DNA from: Paraplanobispora siamensis
GTDB lineage: Bacteria; Actinomycetota; Actinomycetes; Streptosporangiales; Streptosporangiaceae
Length of the DNA: 64,000 nucleotides
Direction: 5' to 3'
Assembly: GCF_016863175.1 (NCBI RefSeq)
Contig: NZ_BOOJ01000070.1
Span: forward strand, 1-64,000
Position numbers and translations under genes: made by a program. This document shows, in pieces, positions 37,843 to 47,458 of this stretch. The notes beneath the pieces were generated by a model. It worked only from the letters and a program-made list of their open reading frames with translations, was not told the origin of the DNA and did not search any database. Position 1 is the first letter of the stretch. The number at the start of each line of letters is the position of its first letter.

Positions 37843-40625
37843 AGGACAGCGGCGGCCGCGGCCCGGGTCCGGGCCGCGGAGGATCCGGCCGCCGCGGCCC
37901 CGGCCGTCCCGAAGGTCAGGGCCGGCCCGGCGGCGAGGGGCAGGGGCGGCCCGAGGGTCCCCCCGGCAGGCCCGCCAGACCCGCCTCCTCCGGCTCCGGC
38001 GGCCAGGGCGGCTCCGCCCGGCCGAAGCGCCCCGGTCCCGCCGACGGCAGGGGCACCCCGGGCAGGCCGGGACGTTCCGACTCGTCCGGCAGGCCCGGAC
38101 GTTCCGAGGGCCCGGGAGGGTCGTCACGCTCCGACGGCCCCGGCCGTCCGTCGCGCTCCGAGCCGTCCGGCAGGCCGGGGCGCCCCGACGGTTCCGGCAG
38201 GTCGCGTTCCGACGGCCCGGGCGGGCCGTCACGTCCGGAGCCGTCCGGAAGACCGTCGCGTCCGGACGGCTCCGGCCGTCCGTCGCGCTCCGAGCCGTCC
38301 GGCAGGGCGGGGCGTTCCGATGGTTCCGGCAGGTCGCGTTCCGACGGCTCGGGAGGATCGGGGCGTCCTGAGGGCCCCGGCAGGTCACGTCCGGACGGTT
38401 CCGGCAGGCCGGGGCGTCCCGATGGTTCCGGCAGGTCGCGTTCCGACGGCCCGGGCGGGCCGTCGCGTCCGGAGGCGTCCGGAAGACCGTCGCGTCCGGA
38501 CGGCTCCGGCCGTCCGTCGCGCTCCGAGCCGTCCGGGAGGTCCCCGCGTCCGGAGGCCTCCGGTCGGCCGTCGCGTCCCGAACCGTCCGGCAAGTCCGGG
38601 CGCCCTGAGGGTCCGGGCGGGGCGGCGCGTTCCGACGCCGCCGGCAGGTCATCGCGCTCCGAGGCGCCGGGCAGGGCCGGACGGCCGGGCAGGCCGTCGC
38701 GTCCGGAGCCGTCCGGCAGGCCGCGTTCTGACGGGCCCGAGGCCCGGTCCGGGCGCGTCTCGCGGCCCCAGCGGCCGGGCGCCGGCGAGCACACCGATCC
38801 CGGACGCCCGGAGGGGCTGCGGATCGGGGCGCCGCGCGTTCCCGGGCGCCGCCCGCCGGGGGGCAGGCCGCCGCGGCCGCCGGCGCGTCCGCCGGCCGTA
38901 CTGCGCCTGGGCAACCCGAACAGGCGGATCAACATCGGCCTGATCGTCATGACCTTCGTGCTGTCGATCTTCGCCGGGCGCCTGGTGCAGCTCCAGGGCC
39001 TCGACTCCAAGGTGTACGCCGCGGAGGCGGCCGAGCAGCGCATCCGGGGCGAGAAGATCACCGCCAGGCGCGGCTCGATCACCGACGTCAACGGCCACGA
39101 GCTCGCGCTGACGGTCGAGGCGCGCGAGCTGTTCGTCGACCCCTCGGTCATCCCGGCCGCGCAGCGGGACCGGGTGGCGACGGCGCTGGCCGCCGACCTG
39201 GGCCGGCCGAAGGAGGAGATCGCGGCCAAGCTCGCCGACCCGAAGAAGCGCTACGTGCCCGTGGCGAGCGTCACCCCGGCCGTGGCCGAGAAGGTGCTGG
39301 GCCACGAGTTCAAGGGCGTCGGCAGCAAGCATGAGTACCGCAGGGACTACCCCGGCGGCGACCTCGCCGGCACCCTGCTCGGCTTCGTCGGTGACGACGG
39401 CGACGGGCTGACCGGCCTGGAGCTCGTGCACGACAAGCTCCTGGCCGGGCAGGACGGCGAGCAGGTCATCGAGACCGGGGCCAAGGGCCAGCGGATCCCC
39501 ATGACCCACACCACCATCCGGACCCCGGTGGAGGGCCGCGACGTGCGGCTCACCATCGACCGGGACATCCAGTGGGCCGCGCAGAAGGCGATCTCCGAGC
39601 AGGTCGCCGCCACCGGCGCCCGCACCGGCAGCGCCATCGTGATGGACGTGCAGACCGGCCAGGTGCTGGCCGTGGCCAACGCCCCCGAGCTGGACCTGAA
39701 GAACTGGGAGAAGACCTCCTCCGCCGACTGGGTCAACCGGGCGGTGTCCGACGTCTTCGAGCCCGGCAGCACCAACAAGGTGATCACCGCCGCCGCCGCG
39801 CTGGAGTCGGGAGCCGTCCGCCCCGACACCGTGTTCACGGTGGACGACGAGATCAGGTGCGCCGACCGGACGCTGCGTGACTCCCACCCGCACCCCGTCG
39901 AGCGGCTGACCTTCTCCGGCGTGGTCGCCACCTCCAGCAACGTGGGCACGATCCTGGCCGCGCAGAAGGTGGGCGACCAGAAGCTCCACGAGATGATGCA
40001 GCGCTTCGGGTTCGGCGCCAGGCCCGGCGCCGGGTTCTACGGCGAGGAGGCCGGGCTGCTGCCGTCGTGGGAGAAGTGGTCGGGCAGCCAGCGCTGCACG
40101 GTCGCCTACGGCCAGGGCGTCTCGGTCACCGCGCTCCAGACGGCCAGCGTCTACCAGACCATCGCCAACGGCGGGGTGCGGGTGACGCCCTCGATCGTGG
40201 CCGGCACCACCGACGAGAACGACGCGCTCGTGCCGGCGGCGCCGGGCAAGCGGACCCGGGTGGTCAGCGAGCGCACGGCCAGGCAGGTCACCGGGATGCT
40301 GGAGGCCGCCGTCGGCGTCGACGGCACCGGTACGATGGCCGCGATCGACGGCTACCGGGTGGCCGGCAAGACCGGCACCGCGATGCGTTACGACGCCGCC
40401 TGCCAGGGCTACTGCGGCTACACCGCCACCTTCGTCGGCTTCGCCCCGGCGGACAAGCCCCGCCTGGTGGTCCTGGCGGTGATCCAGGACCCCCACAAGG
40501 GCTACTACGGTGGGGAGATCGCCGCCCCCGTGTTCAAGAAAGTGATGACGTTCGCGTTGAAGAGCAAGAAGATCCCGCCGACCGGAACCACCCCGCCGAC
40601 GGTGCGGATACGCGCCGGGGAGTGA
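37839..40625 (+). CDS. ftsI: Septal penicillin-binding protein FtsI (PBP3) with giant repetitive N-terminus
   Basis: 928 residues, ATG overlapping the ftsL stop by 4 nt. Typical class B PBPs have 600-700 residues; the excess is a cytoplasmic tail of about 360 residues made of Arg, Gly, Ser, Pro, Asp and Glu in octapeptide-like units (SGRPSRPD, GSGRSRSD, GPGGPSRP). One membrane helix follows (INIGLIVMTFVLSIFAGRL, about 364-382), then the dimerisation domain (RGSITDVNGHELALTVEA) and the transpeptidase with active Ser644 in STNK, Ser699-Ser-Asn701 and Lys844-Thr-Gly-Thr. It crosslinks septal peptidoglycan together with FtsW. The catalytic core looks complete. Confidence 0.95.
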   Translation: MKDSGGRGPGPGRGGSGRRGPGRPEGQGRPGGEGQGRPEGPPGRPARPASSGSGGQGGSARPKRPGPADGRGTPGRPGRSDSSGRPGRSEGPGGSSRSDGPGRPSRSEPSGRPGRPDGSGRSRSDGPGGPSRPEPSGRPSRPDGSGRPSRSEPSGRAGRSDGSGRSRSDGSGGSGRPEGPGRSRPDGSGRPGRPDGSGRSRSDGPGGPSRPEASGRPSRPDGSGRPSRSEPSGRSPRPEASGRPSRPEPSGKSGRPEGPGGAARSDAAGRSSRSEAPGRAGRPGRPSRPEPSGRPRSDGPEARSGRVSRPQRPGAGEHTDPGRPEGLRIGAPRVPGRRPPGGRPPRPPARPPAVLRLGNPNRRINIGLIVMTFVLSIFAGRLVQLQGLDSKVYAAEAAEQRIRGEKITARRGSITDVNGHELALTVEARELFVDPSVIPAAQRDRVATALAADLGRPKEEIAAKLADPKKRYVPVASVTPAVAEKVLGHEFKGVGSKHEYRRDYPGGDLAGTLLGFVGDDGDGLTGLELVHDKLLAGQDGEQVIETGAKGQRIPMTHTTIRTPVEGRDVRLTIDRDIQWAAQKAISEQVAATGARTGSAIVMDVQTGQVLAVANAPELDLKNWEKTSSADWVNRAVSDVFEPGSTNKVITAAAALESGAVRPDTVFTVDDEIRCADRTLRDSHPHPVERLTFSGVVATSSNVGTILAAQKVGDQKLHEMMQRFGFGARPGAGFYGEEAGLLPSWEKWSGSQRCTVAYGQGVSVTALQTASVYQTIANGGVRVTPSIVAGTTDENDALVPAAPGKRTRVVSERTARQVTGMLEAAVGVDGTGTMAAIDGYRVAGKTGTAMRYDAACQGYCGYTATFVGFAPADKPRLVVLAVIQDPHKGYYGGEIAAPVFKKVMTFALKSKKIPPTGTTPPTVRIRAGE
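38062..38760 (+). repeat. Degenerate 24-bp coding repeats in ftsI
   Basis: The N-terminal tail of FtsI is encoded by many imperfect in-frame units of about 24 bp, recurring as TCCGGCAGGCCG, CGTTCCGACGG and GAGCCGTCCGG. Longer blocks recur as well: the run around 38170-38240 is nearly repeated at 38400-38480. This implies expansion by slippage or unequal recombination, so length probably varies between strains. Confidence 0.85.
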
Positions 40626-40635
40626 GCGGGAACGA

Positions 40636-40647
40636 TACGCTCTCGCC
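40636..40647 (+). promoter_or_regulatory. Candidate internal leaderless promoter of murE
   Basis: TACGCT (40636-40641) plus 6 nt to the murE GTG, in the 22-nt gap after ftsI, with no Shine-Dalgarno. It would allow mur genes to be expressed apart from the upstream division genes. Confidence 0.4.
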
Positions 40648-42210
40648 GTGCGTCCCCCGTCGTCCATGCGACCCTCAACCAGCCCGCCCCGGCCGCTGTC
40701 CGGGCTAGCGAGCCTGCTCGGCGCGCCCTCCGGCACGTCCCGGGCGCCGCTGGCCGCGGTCTCCGGAGTCACCATCGACTCGCGCCAGGTGCGGCGCGGC
40801 GATCTCTACGTGGCCCTGCCCGGCGCCACGGCCCACGGCGCCGACTTCGCCGCCCAGGCCCTGGCCGCCGGCGCCGCGGCGATCCTGACCGACCCGGCGG
40901 GCCGCGAGGCCGCGGTCGCGACCGGGCTGCCCGTGCTCGTCGTGGAGGACCCGCGGGCCCTGCTCGGCCAGGTCTCCGCCTGGGTGTACGGCGAGCCCGT
41001 CAAGGACGTGATGGTGATCGGGGTGACCGGCACCAGCGGCAAGTCCACCACGACCTTCCTGCTGGAGGCCGGGCTGCGGGCCGCGGGGCACCGGGCCGGG
41101 CTGATCGGCGGGGTGGAGATCCACGCCGGGGAGCTGCGCTTCGCGCCCAAGCTGACCACGCCCGAGGCCAGCGACCTGCAGGGCCTGTTCGCCCTGATGC
41201 GCGAGCAGGGCGTCACCGCCGCCGCCATGGAGGTCTCCAGCCACGCCCTGGCCCTGGGCCGGGTCGACTCGGTCTTCTACGACGTGGCGCTGTTCACCAA
41301 CCTCTCCCAGGACCACCTGGACTTCCACAAGGACCTCGACGACTACTTCGCCACCAAGGCCCGGCTGTTCACCCCCGAGATGAGCAGGGTCGGCGTCGTC
41401 AACGTCGACGACGCCCACGGGCGGGAGCTCCTCGGCCTGGCCAAGATCCCGATGACCTCCTTCTCCGCCCAGGGCGCCCCCGAGGCCGACTGGCGGGCCG
41501 TGGACGTGCGCCTGGGCAGCGACGGCAGCGCCTTCCGGGTGGCCGGCCCCGGAGGCGTCCAGGAGGACGCCTCGGTCGCCCTGCCCGGCCCGTTCAACGT
41601 GGCCAACGCGATGGGCGCGATCGTCTCCCTGGTCGAGGCCGGGGTGCCGCTGCACACCGCGGTGGCCGGGGTGGGCACCCTGAGCGGGGTGCCCGGCCGG
41701 ATGGAGCGCGTCCCGGGCGGCGAGGACTTCCAGGTCATCGTCGACTACTCCCACAAACCGGGGGCGGTGGAGTCGGTGCTGCGCTCGCTGCGCCAGGTCA
41801 CCGCGGGCCGGTTGACCGTGGTGCTGGGCTGCGGCGGCGACCGCGACAGGGGAAAGCGCCCGATGATGGGGGAGGCCGCCGCGCGCCTGGCGGATGTGGC
41901 TATCCTCACCAGCGACAACCCCCGCTCCGAGGACCCGCTGCGGATTCTGGCCGAGATGATGGACGGAGTCCTCGGCGTGCCCGAGGAGGAGCGCGCACAT
42001 GTGATCATTGAGCCGGACCGGGCCGCGGCCATCGATCTGGCCGTCGGCCGGGCGGGTTTCGGCGACGTCGTCGTCGTGGCGGGCAAGGGCCACGAGCAGG
42101 GTCAGTACGTCGCCGGCGAGGTTCTCCCGTTCGACGACCGGCAGGTGGTGGCCGACGCGATCGTCAGACGGCGCAGCCGGACCGGGCGCCGAAGCACATA
42201 TGGAGAGTAG
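40648..42210 (+). CDS. murE: UDP-MurNAc-L-Ala-D-Glu:meso-diaminopimelate ligase
   Basis: 520 residues. Adds the third residue to the peptidoglycan stem peptide. ATP site VIGVTGTSGKSTTTFLLEAG, central domain EVSSHALALGRVDSVFYDVALFTNLSQDHLDFH, and the specificity motif DNPRSEDP, which selects meso-diaminopimelate over lysine. Early motif VTIDSRQVRRGDLYVALPG. Normal length. Confidence 0.96.
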   Translation: MRPPSSMRPSTSPPRPLSGLASLLGAPSGTSRAPLAAVSGVTIDSRQVRRGDLYVALPGATAHGADFAAQALAAGAAAILTDPAGREAAVATGLPVLVVEDPRALLGQVSAWVYGEPVKDVMVIGVTGTSGKSTTTFLLEAGLRAAGHRAGLIGGVEIHAGELRFAPKLTTPEASDLQGLFALMREQGVTAAAMEVSSHALALGRVDSVFYDVALFTNLSQDHLDFHKDLDDYFATKARLFTPEMSRVGVVNVDDAHGRELLGLAKIPMTSFSAQGAPEADWRAVDVRLGSDGSAFRVAGPGGVQEDASVALPGPFNVANAMGAIVSLVEAGVPLHTAVAGVGTLSGVPGRMERVPGGEDFQVIVDYSHKPGAVESVLRSLRQVTAGRLTVVLGCGGDRDRGKRPMMGEAAARLADVAILTSDNPRSEDPLRILAEMMDGVLGVPEEERAHVIIEPDRAAAIDLAVGRAGFGDVVVVAGKGHEQGQYVAGEVLPFDDRQVVADAIVRRRSRTGRRSTYGE

Positions 42211-42222
42211 GGAAGCCGCATC

Positions 42223-43626
42223 ATGATCCCGTTGCCACTGGCCAGGATCGCCGAGATAACCTCCGGCGCCCTGACGGGCATGGCCGACCCCCGCGCGGTG
42301 GTGAGAGGCCCGGTCGTCATCGACTCCCGGGCCGTCGTACCGGGGTCGCTGTTCGTCGCGTTCAAGGGCGAGCGGGCCGACGGGCACGACTTCGCCGCCC
42401 AGGCGGTGGAGGCCGGGGCCGTGGCCGTACTGGCCGAGAAGCCGGTGGAGGCCCCCGCGGTGATCGTCGGTGACACGCAGGCCGCGCTGGCGGCCCTGGC
42501 GACGGCCGTCTGCGCCGAGCTGCCGCAGTCCACGGTCATCGGCGTCACCGGTTCGGCCGGCAAGACCAGCACCAAGGACCTGCTGGCCCGGCTCACCGCC
42601 AGGATCGGCCCGACGATCGCCCCGGTCGGCTCGTTCAACAACGAGATCGGCCACCCGCTCACGGTGCTGAAGGCCGATGAGACCACCCGCTACCAGGTGC
42701 TGGAGCTCAGCGCCAGGAACATCGGGCACATCGCCGAGCTGGCCCGCATCGCCCCGCCGAAGATCGGCGTGGTCCTCAACGTCGGAACCGCCCACCTGGG
42801 GGTCTTCGGCGGCAAGGAGGCGATCGCCAAGGCCAAGGGAGAGCTGGTCGAGGCGCTGCCGGCCGACGGCGTGGCCGTGCTGAACGCCGACGACCCGCTG
42901 GTGGCCGCGATGGCCGAGCGCACCGCCGCCCGGGTCACCTGGTACGGCCGGGCCGAGTCCGCCGCCGTGCGGGCCGAGAACGTGACCCTCGACGAGCGGG
43001 GCCGCGCCTCCTTCACGCTGCGGACCCCCTCCGGGGCGGCCCCCGTCACGCTGCGCCTGTACGGCGGGCACGCCGTCGAGAACGCCCTGGCCGCCGCGGC
43101 CGCCGCCTACGAGCTGGGCCTGCCGGTGGCCACCATCGCCGAGGAACTGTCGCAGGCCGAGCCCCGCAGCCGCTGGCGCATGGAGGTCACTGACCGCGCC
43201 GACGGCGTCACCGTGATCAACGACGCCTACAACGCCAACCCCGACTCCATGCGCGCCGCCTTCGGCGCCCTGGACGCCCTGGCGGGCTCCCGCCGCCGCT
43301 TCGCCGTCGTCGCCTCCCTGCGCGAGCTGGGCGAGGAGAGCGACACCCTGAACGAGGGGGTGGGCCGGCTGGCCGGCGAGGCGGGCCTGACGGGCCTGAT
43401 CGTCGTCGGCGGGAACGCCGGGCCGATCCTGACCGGCGCCCGCGCCGCCGCGGCCCGGCTGCCGGAGGAGGAACGGCCCGTGGTGACCCACGTCCCCGAC
43501 GTGGCGGCGGCCGCCGCCGAGCTGCACAAGGCGCTCGCCTCCGGCGACGCGGTCCTGATCAAGGGACCCCGCGCCGCGGGGCTGGAACGCGTGGCCGAGG
43601 CGCTGCTCGGAGGTGACGGCCGGTGA
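42223..43626 (+). CDS. murF: UDP-MurNAc-tripeptide:D-Ala-D-Ala ligase
   Basis: 467 residues. Attaches D-Ala-D-Ala to complete the stem pentapeptide. [27 protein letters not shown] at the N-terminus, ATP site [18 protein letters not shown], then [12 protein letters not shown] and [20 protein letters not shown]. Its stop overlaps the mraY GTG by 4 nt, so translation is coupled. Confidence 0.95.
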   Translation: MIPLPLARIAEITSGALTGMADPRAVVRGPVVIDSRAVVPGSLFVAFKGERADGHDFAAQAVEAGAVAVLAEKPVEAPAVIVGDTQAALAALATAVCAELPQSTVIGVTGSAGKTSTKDLLARLTARIGPTIAPVGSFNNEIGHPLTVLKADETTRYQVLELSARNIGHIAELARIAPPKIGVVLNVGTAHLGVFGGKEAIAKAKGELVEALPADGVAVLNADDPLVAAMAERTAARVTWYGRAESAAVRAENVTLDERGRASFTLRTPSGAAPVTLRLYGGHAVENALAAAAAAYELGLPVATIAEELSQAEPRSRWRMEVTDRADGVTVINDAYNANPDSMRAAFGALDALAGSRRRFAVVASLRELGEESDTLNEGVGRLAGEAGLTGLIVVGGNAGPILTGARAAAARLPEEERPVVTHVPDVAAAAAELHKALASGDAVLIKGPRAAGLERVAEALLGGDGR

Positions 43627-44678
43627 GGGACATCCTCATCGCCTCGGCGGTCGCCCTGCTGCTGTCCATCTTCGGCACGCCGCTGGCGATCCGCCTGTTC
43701 TCCCGGCGCGGCTACGGCCAGAGCATCCGGGAGGAGGGCCCCTCCGGCCACCACGACAAGCGGGGCACGCCGACCATGGGCGGCACGGTGATCGTGATCG
43801 CCGCGCTGATCGGGTTCGCGTGCGCGCACCTGATGTCCTGGACCCCGCCCACGATCTCCGCGGTGCTGGTGCTGTTCCTGATGACGGGCCTGGGCGCGGT
43901 CGGCTTCCTCGACGACTTCATCAAGATCTACAAGCAGCGCAGCCTCGGCCTGCGCAGCGGCGCCAAGGCCCTGGGCCAGCTCGTCGTGGGCGCGGTCTTC
44001 GCGTTCCTGGTGACCGAGTTCCCCGACGCCTACGACATTACCCCGGCCGAGACCCGGCTGTCGTTCCTGCGGGACTTCGGGCCCTCGATCGGCATCGTCG
44101 GGTTCACGATCTGGGTGCTCATCATGATCGTGGGCTTCTCCAACGCGGTGAACCTCACCGACGGCCTCGACGGCCTGGCCAGCGGCGCCACCGGCGCCGT
44201 GCTGGCCTCCTACATCCTGATCGGCAACTGGCAGCTCCGTAACAGCTGCACCGCCCAGCTCGGGCCGAACTGCTACTGGGTGCGCGACCCGCTGGACCTG
44301 GCGGTGGTCGCCGCGGCCGTGCTCGGCGCGCTCATCGGCTTCCTGTGGTGGAACGCCCCGCCCGCCAAGATCTTCATGGGCGACACCGGCTCGCTGGCCC
44401 TGGGCGGCGTCATCGCCGGTCTGGCCATCACCACCCGCACCCAGCTGCTGCTGATCATCCTGGCCGGCATGTGCGTGGTCATCACCACCTCGGTGATCAT
44501 CCAGGTCGGTTTCTTCAAGATGACCGGCAAACGGGTGTTCCGCATGGCCCCGCTCCAGCACCACTTCGAGCTGGCGGGCTGGGCGGAGACGACCATCGTG
44601 GTCCGGTTCTGGATCATCGCCGGTCTCTGCGCCGCCGCCGGGCTCGGCCTGTTCTACGTGGAGTGGGTGCCCAAGTAG
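43623..44678 (+). CDS. mraY: Phospho-MurNAc-pentapeptide transferase
   Basis: 351 residues, about ten membrane helices. Forms lipid I from UDP-MurNAc-pentapeptide and undecaprenyl phosphate. Catalytic aspartates are in [17 protein letters not shown] and [13 protein letters not shown], and [12 protein letters not shown] and [14 protein letters not shown] are diagnostic. Start: GTG overlapping murF, with GGAGGTGACGG upstream. Confidence 0.96.
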   Translation: MRDILIASAVALLLSIFGTPLAIRLFSRRGYGQSIREEGPSGHHDKRGTPTMGGTVIVIAALIGFACAHLMSWTPPTISAVLVLFLMTGLGAVGFLDDFIKIYKQRSLGLRSGAKALGQLVVGAVFAFLVTEFPDAYDITPAETRLSFLRDFGPSIGIVGFTIWVLIMIVGFSNAVNLTDGLDGLASGATGAVLASYILIGNWQLRNSCTAQLGPNCYWVRDPLDLAVVAAAVLGALIGFLWWNAPPAKIFMGDTGSLALGGVIAGLAITTRTQLLLIILAGMCVVITTSVIIQVGFFKMTGKRVFRMAPLQHHFELAGWAETTIVVRFWIIAGLCAAAGLGLFYVEWVPK

Positions 44679-44718
44679 CCCACAGCGGCCCACAGCGGCC
44701 CACAGCGGCCCACAGCGA
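44679..44718. repeat. Tandem decamer repeat CCCACAGCGG x 4 before murD
   Basis: Three perfect units and a fourth ending in A, directly after the mraY stop. Related to the CCCACTGCGG array at 27231-27270. It fills half of the 86-nt mraY-murD gap. Confidence 0.8.
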
Positions 44719-44764
44719 CCTGCGCCCGCCGGAACGCTCCTCCCAGTAAGGACCTGTCGTTCGA

Positions 44765-46150
44765 ATGATCTGTGTTTTGGGTGCCGGGGTCTCCGGCGCC
44801 GCCGCCGCCCGCCTGCTGGCCCGGCGCGGCGAGCGGGTGGTCGTCCTGGAGGGACGGGACGGGCCGCGCCAGCGCGCCGCCGCCGCGGAACTGGCCGCGG
44901 CCGGGGCCGAGGTGCGCTTCGGCGAGCCCGCGGAGGTCCCCGAGGGCACGTCCCTGATCGTCGCCACCGGCTGGCCGCCCCACCACCCGCTGCTGGTCCG
45001 CGCGGCCGAGGCCGGGGTCGAGGTGATCGGCGAGGTCGAGCTGGCCTGGCGCCTGCGCCCCGCCGGCGCGGCGCCGTGGCTGGCGCTGACCGGCACCAAC
45101 GGCAAGACCACCGCGGTGCGGATGCTCACCTCGATGCTGACCGCGGCCGGCCACAAGGCGCTGGCGGTCGGCAACGTGGGCGTCCCGGTGGTGGAGGCCG
45201 TGGCCGAGCCGTACGACGTGCTGGCGGTGGAGCTGTCCAGCTTCCAGCTGCACCGCTCGCCCGGGGTGGCGCCGCTGGCCGCCGCGGTGCTCAACGTCGC
45301 CCCCGACCACCTCGACTGGCACGGCTCCATGGAGGAGTACGCCAGGGCCAAGGGCGAGATCTTCGCCAGAGCCGGGACGGTCGTCTACAACGCCGACGAC
45401 GAGTGGTCGGCCCGGCTGGCCGAGCCGTACCCCGGCGCGGTCGGCTTCACGCTGACCACGCCCAGGGCCGGGCAGATCGGCGTGGTCGAGGACCTGCTGG
45501 TGGACCGGGCGTTCGTGGACGACCCCGTGCACGCCGCCGAGGAGCTGGCGACGCTGGCGGACGTGCGGCCCTTCGCGCCGCACAACGTCTCCAACGCGCT
45601 GGCCGCCGCCGTCCTGGCCAGGGCCTACGGGGTGCCCGCGGCGGCCGTGCGGCAGGGGCTGACCGACTTCGTCCCCGACCCGCACCGGATCGCGCACGTC
45701 GCCCAGGTGGACGGGGTCGACTACGTCGACGACTCCAAGGCCACCAACCCGCACGCCGCCGCCGCGTCGCTGGCCGCCTACCCCTCGATCGTCTGGGTGG
45801 CCGGCGGGCAGCTCAAGGGCGCCGACGTCGAGGACCTGGTACGGCGGGCCGCCCCCCGGCTGCGCGGCGCGGTGCTCCTGGGCGCCGACCGCGAGCGGAT
45901 CCGGCAGGCTCTGGCGCGACACGCCGAGAACGTCCCCGTGGTCGAGGTGGGCGGGCAAGACACTGGGGTCATGGACCGTGTCGTCGTCGAAGCCGCCAGG
46001 CTCGCCACCCCCGGAGACACCGTGCTGCTGGCCCCGGCCGGCGCCTCCCTGGACATGTTCACCGGATACCCGGCCCGCGGGGAGGCGTTCGCGCGGGCCG
46101 TGCACCGTCTCGCGGACCCGGAGGCGGGCGGCGGACGGGGCGGAGAGTGA
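44765..46150 (+). CDS. murD: UDP-MurNAc-L-alanine:D-glutamate ligase
   Basis: 461 residues. Adds D-Glu to UDP-MurNAc-L-Ala. N-terminal Rossmann motif VLGAGVSGAAAARLLARRG, ATP site ALTGTNGKTTAVRMLTSML, ELSSFQLHRSPGVAPLAAAVLNVAPDHLDWHGSMEEYARAK and DDSKATNPHAAAASLAAYPSIVWVAGG. The ATG opens MICVLGAG with no long extension. The stop overlaps the ftsW GTG. Confidence 0.95.
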   Translation: MICVLGAGVSGAAAARLLARRGERVVVLEGRDGPRQRAAAAELAAAGAEVRFGEPAEVPEGTSLIVATGWPPHHPLLVRAAEAGVEVIGEVELAWRLRPAGAAPWLALTGTNGKTTAVRMLTSMLTAAGHKALAVGNVGVPVVEAVAEPYDVLAVELSSFQLHRSPGVAPLAAAVLNVAPDHLDWHGSMEEYARAKGEIFARAGTVVYNADDEWSARLAEPYPGAVGFTLTTPRAGQIGVVEDLLVDRAFVDDPVHAAEELATLADVRPFAPHNVSNALAAAVLARAYGVPAAAVRQGLTDFVPDPHRIAHVAQVDGVDYVDDSKATNPHAAAASLAAYPSIVWVAGGQLKGADVEDLVRRAAPRLRGAVLLGADRERIRQALARHAENVPVVEVGGQDTGVMDRVVVEAARLATPGDTVLLAPAGASLDMFTGYPARGEAFARAVHRLADPEAGGGRGGE

Positions 46151-47427
46151 CCGCCGGAGCCGAACAGGCGCAGGCGGCTCCCGCGGCGGAGCTCAGGAGC
46201 GGCCTGACCCGCCTGCGCGAGCTGCTCGCGCGCCCGCTGCTCTCCTACCACCTGCTGCTGGGCGTCAGCGCGCTGCTGATGGCGCTGGGGCTGATGATGG
46301 TGCTGTCGGCCTCCAGCGTCGAGGCGCTGCAGGAGGTCGGGGACCCGTTCTACTGGTTCTTCAAGCAGTCGATCTCGGCCTCGCTGGGGATCCCCATCAT
46401 GTGGATCTGCTCGCGGCTGCCGGTGCGCTTCTTCCGGCTGGCGGGCTATCCGCTGATGGCGCTGTCCATCATCGGCCTGACGATCGTGCTGTTCGTGGGC
46501 ACCTCCCAGCTCGGCGCCCAGCGCTGGATCGACCTCGGGCCGTTCTACCTGCAGCCGTCCGAGCCGGCCAAGCTGGGCCTGCTGCTGTGGGGCGCCGACC
46601 TGCTGGCGCGCAAGGCGCGCAACGGCAGGATCGAATGGCGTCACCTGTTCATCCCGCTGATGCCGGGCACCGCGCTCATGGCCCTGCTGGTCATGCTGGG
46701 AAGCGACCTCGGCACCACGATCATCCTGATGGCGATCTTCCTGGCGCTGCTGTGGGTGGTCGGGGCGCCGCTGAAGCTGTTCGGCGGGATCCTCGGGGTG
46801 GCGACGCTCGCCACCATCGTGATGATCAGCACCGAGGGCTACCGCTCCGACCGGATCGAGGGCTGGCTCCGGCCGTGGGCCAACGCCCAGGGCACGGGCT
46901 ACCAGGCGGTGCAGGGGCAGATCGCGATGGGCAGCGGCGGCTGGTTCGGTCTCGGCCTGGGCTCCAGCCGGGCCAAGTGGAGCTGGATCCCGCACGCCGA
47001 GAGCGACTTCATCTTCGCCATCCTCGGCGAGGAGCTGGGCCTGATGGGCACGCTCGTGGTGGTCACGCTGTTCGGCCTGATCGGCTACGCCGGCCTCCGG
47101 GTCGCCACCCGGGTCAAGGACCCCTTCGTCCGGCTCGCCTCGGCCGCCGCTGTGGCCTGGATCACCGGCCAGGCCATCGTCAACATCGGCGCCGTCATCG
47201 GCGTGCTGCCCATCACCGGCATCCCGCTGCCGCTGGTCTCCTACGGCGGATCGTCGCTGCTGCCGACCCTGGCCGCGCTCGGAATGCTGCTGTCGTTCGC
47301 CAAGCACGAACCCGGGGCACGGGAGGCTCTCGCCGCCCGTGGCCCCGGACCGGCGGCTCGGGCTCTAAGCTGGCTTGGCCTGGGCGCCCGGGGATCGACG
47401 CGGCGGCCGGGTCCCCCAAGACGATGA
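46147..47427 (+). CDS. ftsW: Septal lipid II polymerase FtsW (SEDS family)
   Basis: 426 residues, ten predicted membrane helices. Glycosyltransferase partner of FtsI. SEDS signatures: [45 protein letters not shown], and [27 protein letters not shown] start overlapping murD by 4 nt. The C-terminal tail is short and basic. Confidence 0.95.
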   Translation: MTAGAEQAQAAPAAELRSGLTRLRELLARPLLSYHLLLGVSALLMALGLMMVLSASSVEALQEVGDPFYWFFKQSISASLGIPIMWICSRLPVRFFRLAGYPLMALSIIGLTIVLFVGTSQLGAQRWIDLGPFYLQPSEPAKLGLLLWGADLLARKARNGRIEWRHLFIPLMPGTALMALLVMLGSDLGTTIILMAIFLALLWVVGAPLKLFGGILGVATLATIVMISTEGYRSDRIEGWLRPWANAQGTGYQAVQGQIAMGSGGWFGLGLGSSRAKWSWIPHAESDFIFAILGEELGLMGTLVVVTLFGLIGYAGLRVATRVKDPFVRLASAAAVAWITGQAIVNIGAVIGVLPITGIPLPLVSYGGSSLLPTLAALGMLLSFAKHEPGAREALAARGPGPAARALSWLGLGARGSTRRPGPPRR

Positions 47428-47458
47428 GTTCGACGACATAAGCGAAAGGACCGACCTG

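Noticed and set aside
38062-38760. CRISPR-like or satellite DNA appearance of the ftsI repeat block
   Set aside because: Repeats are degenerate, contiguous and strictly in frame with a protein; no spacers and no cas genes.
40705-43527. 940-codon minus-strand frame opposite murE-murF
   Set aside because: His/Gly/Arg/Ala-rich antisense shadow typical of third-position GC bias.
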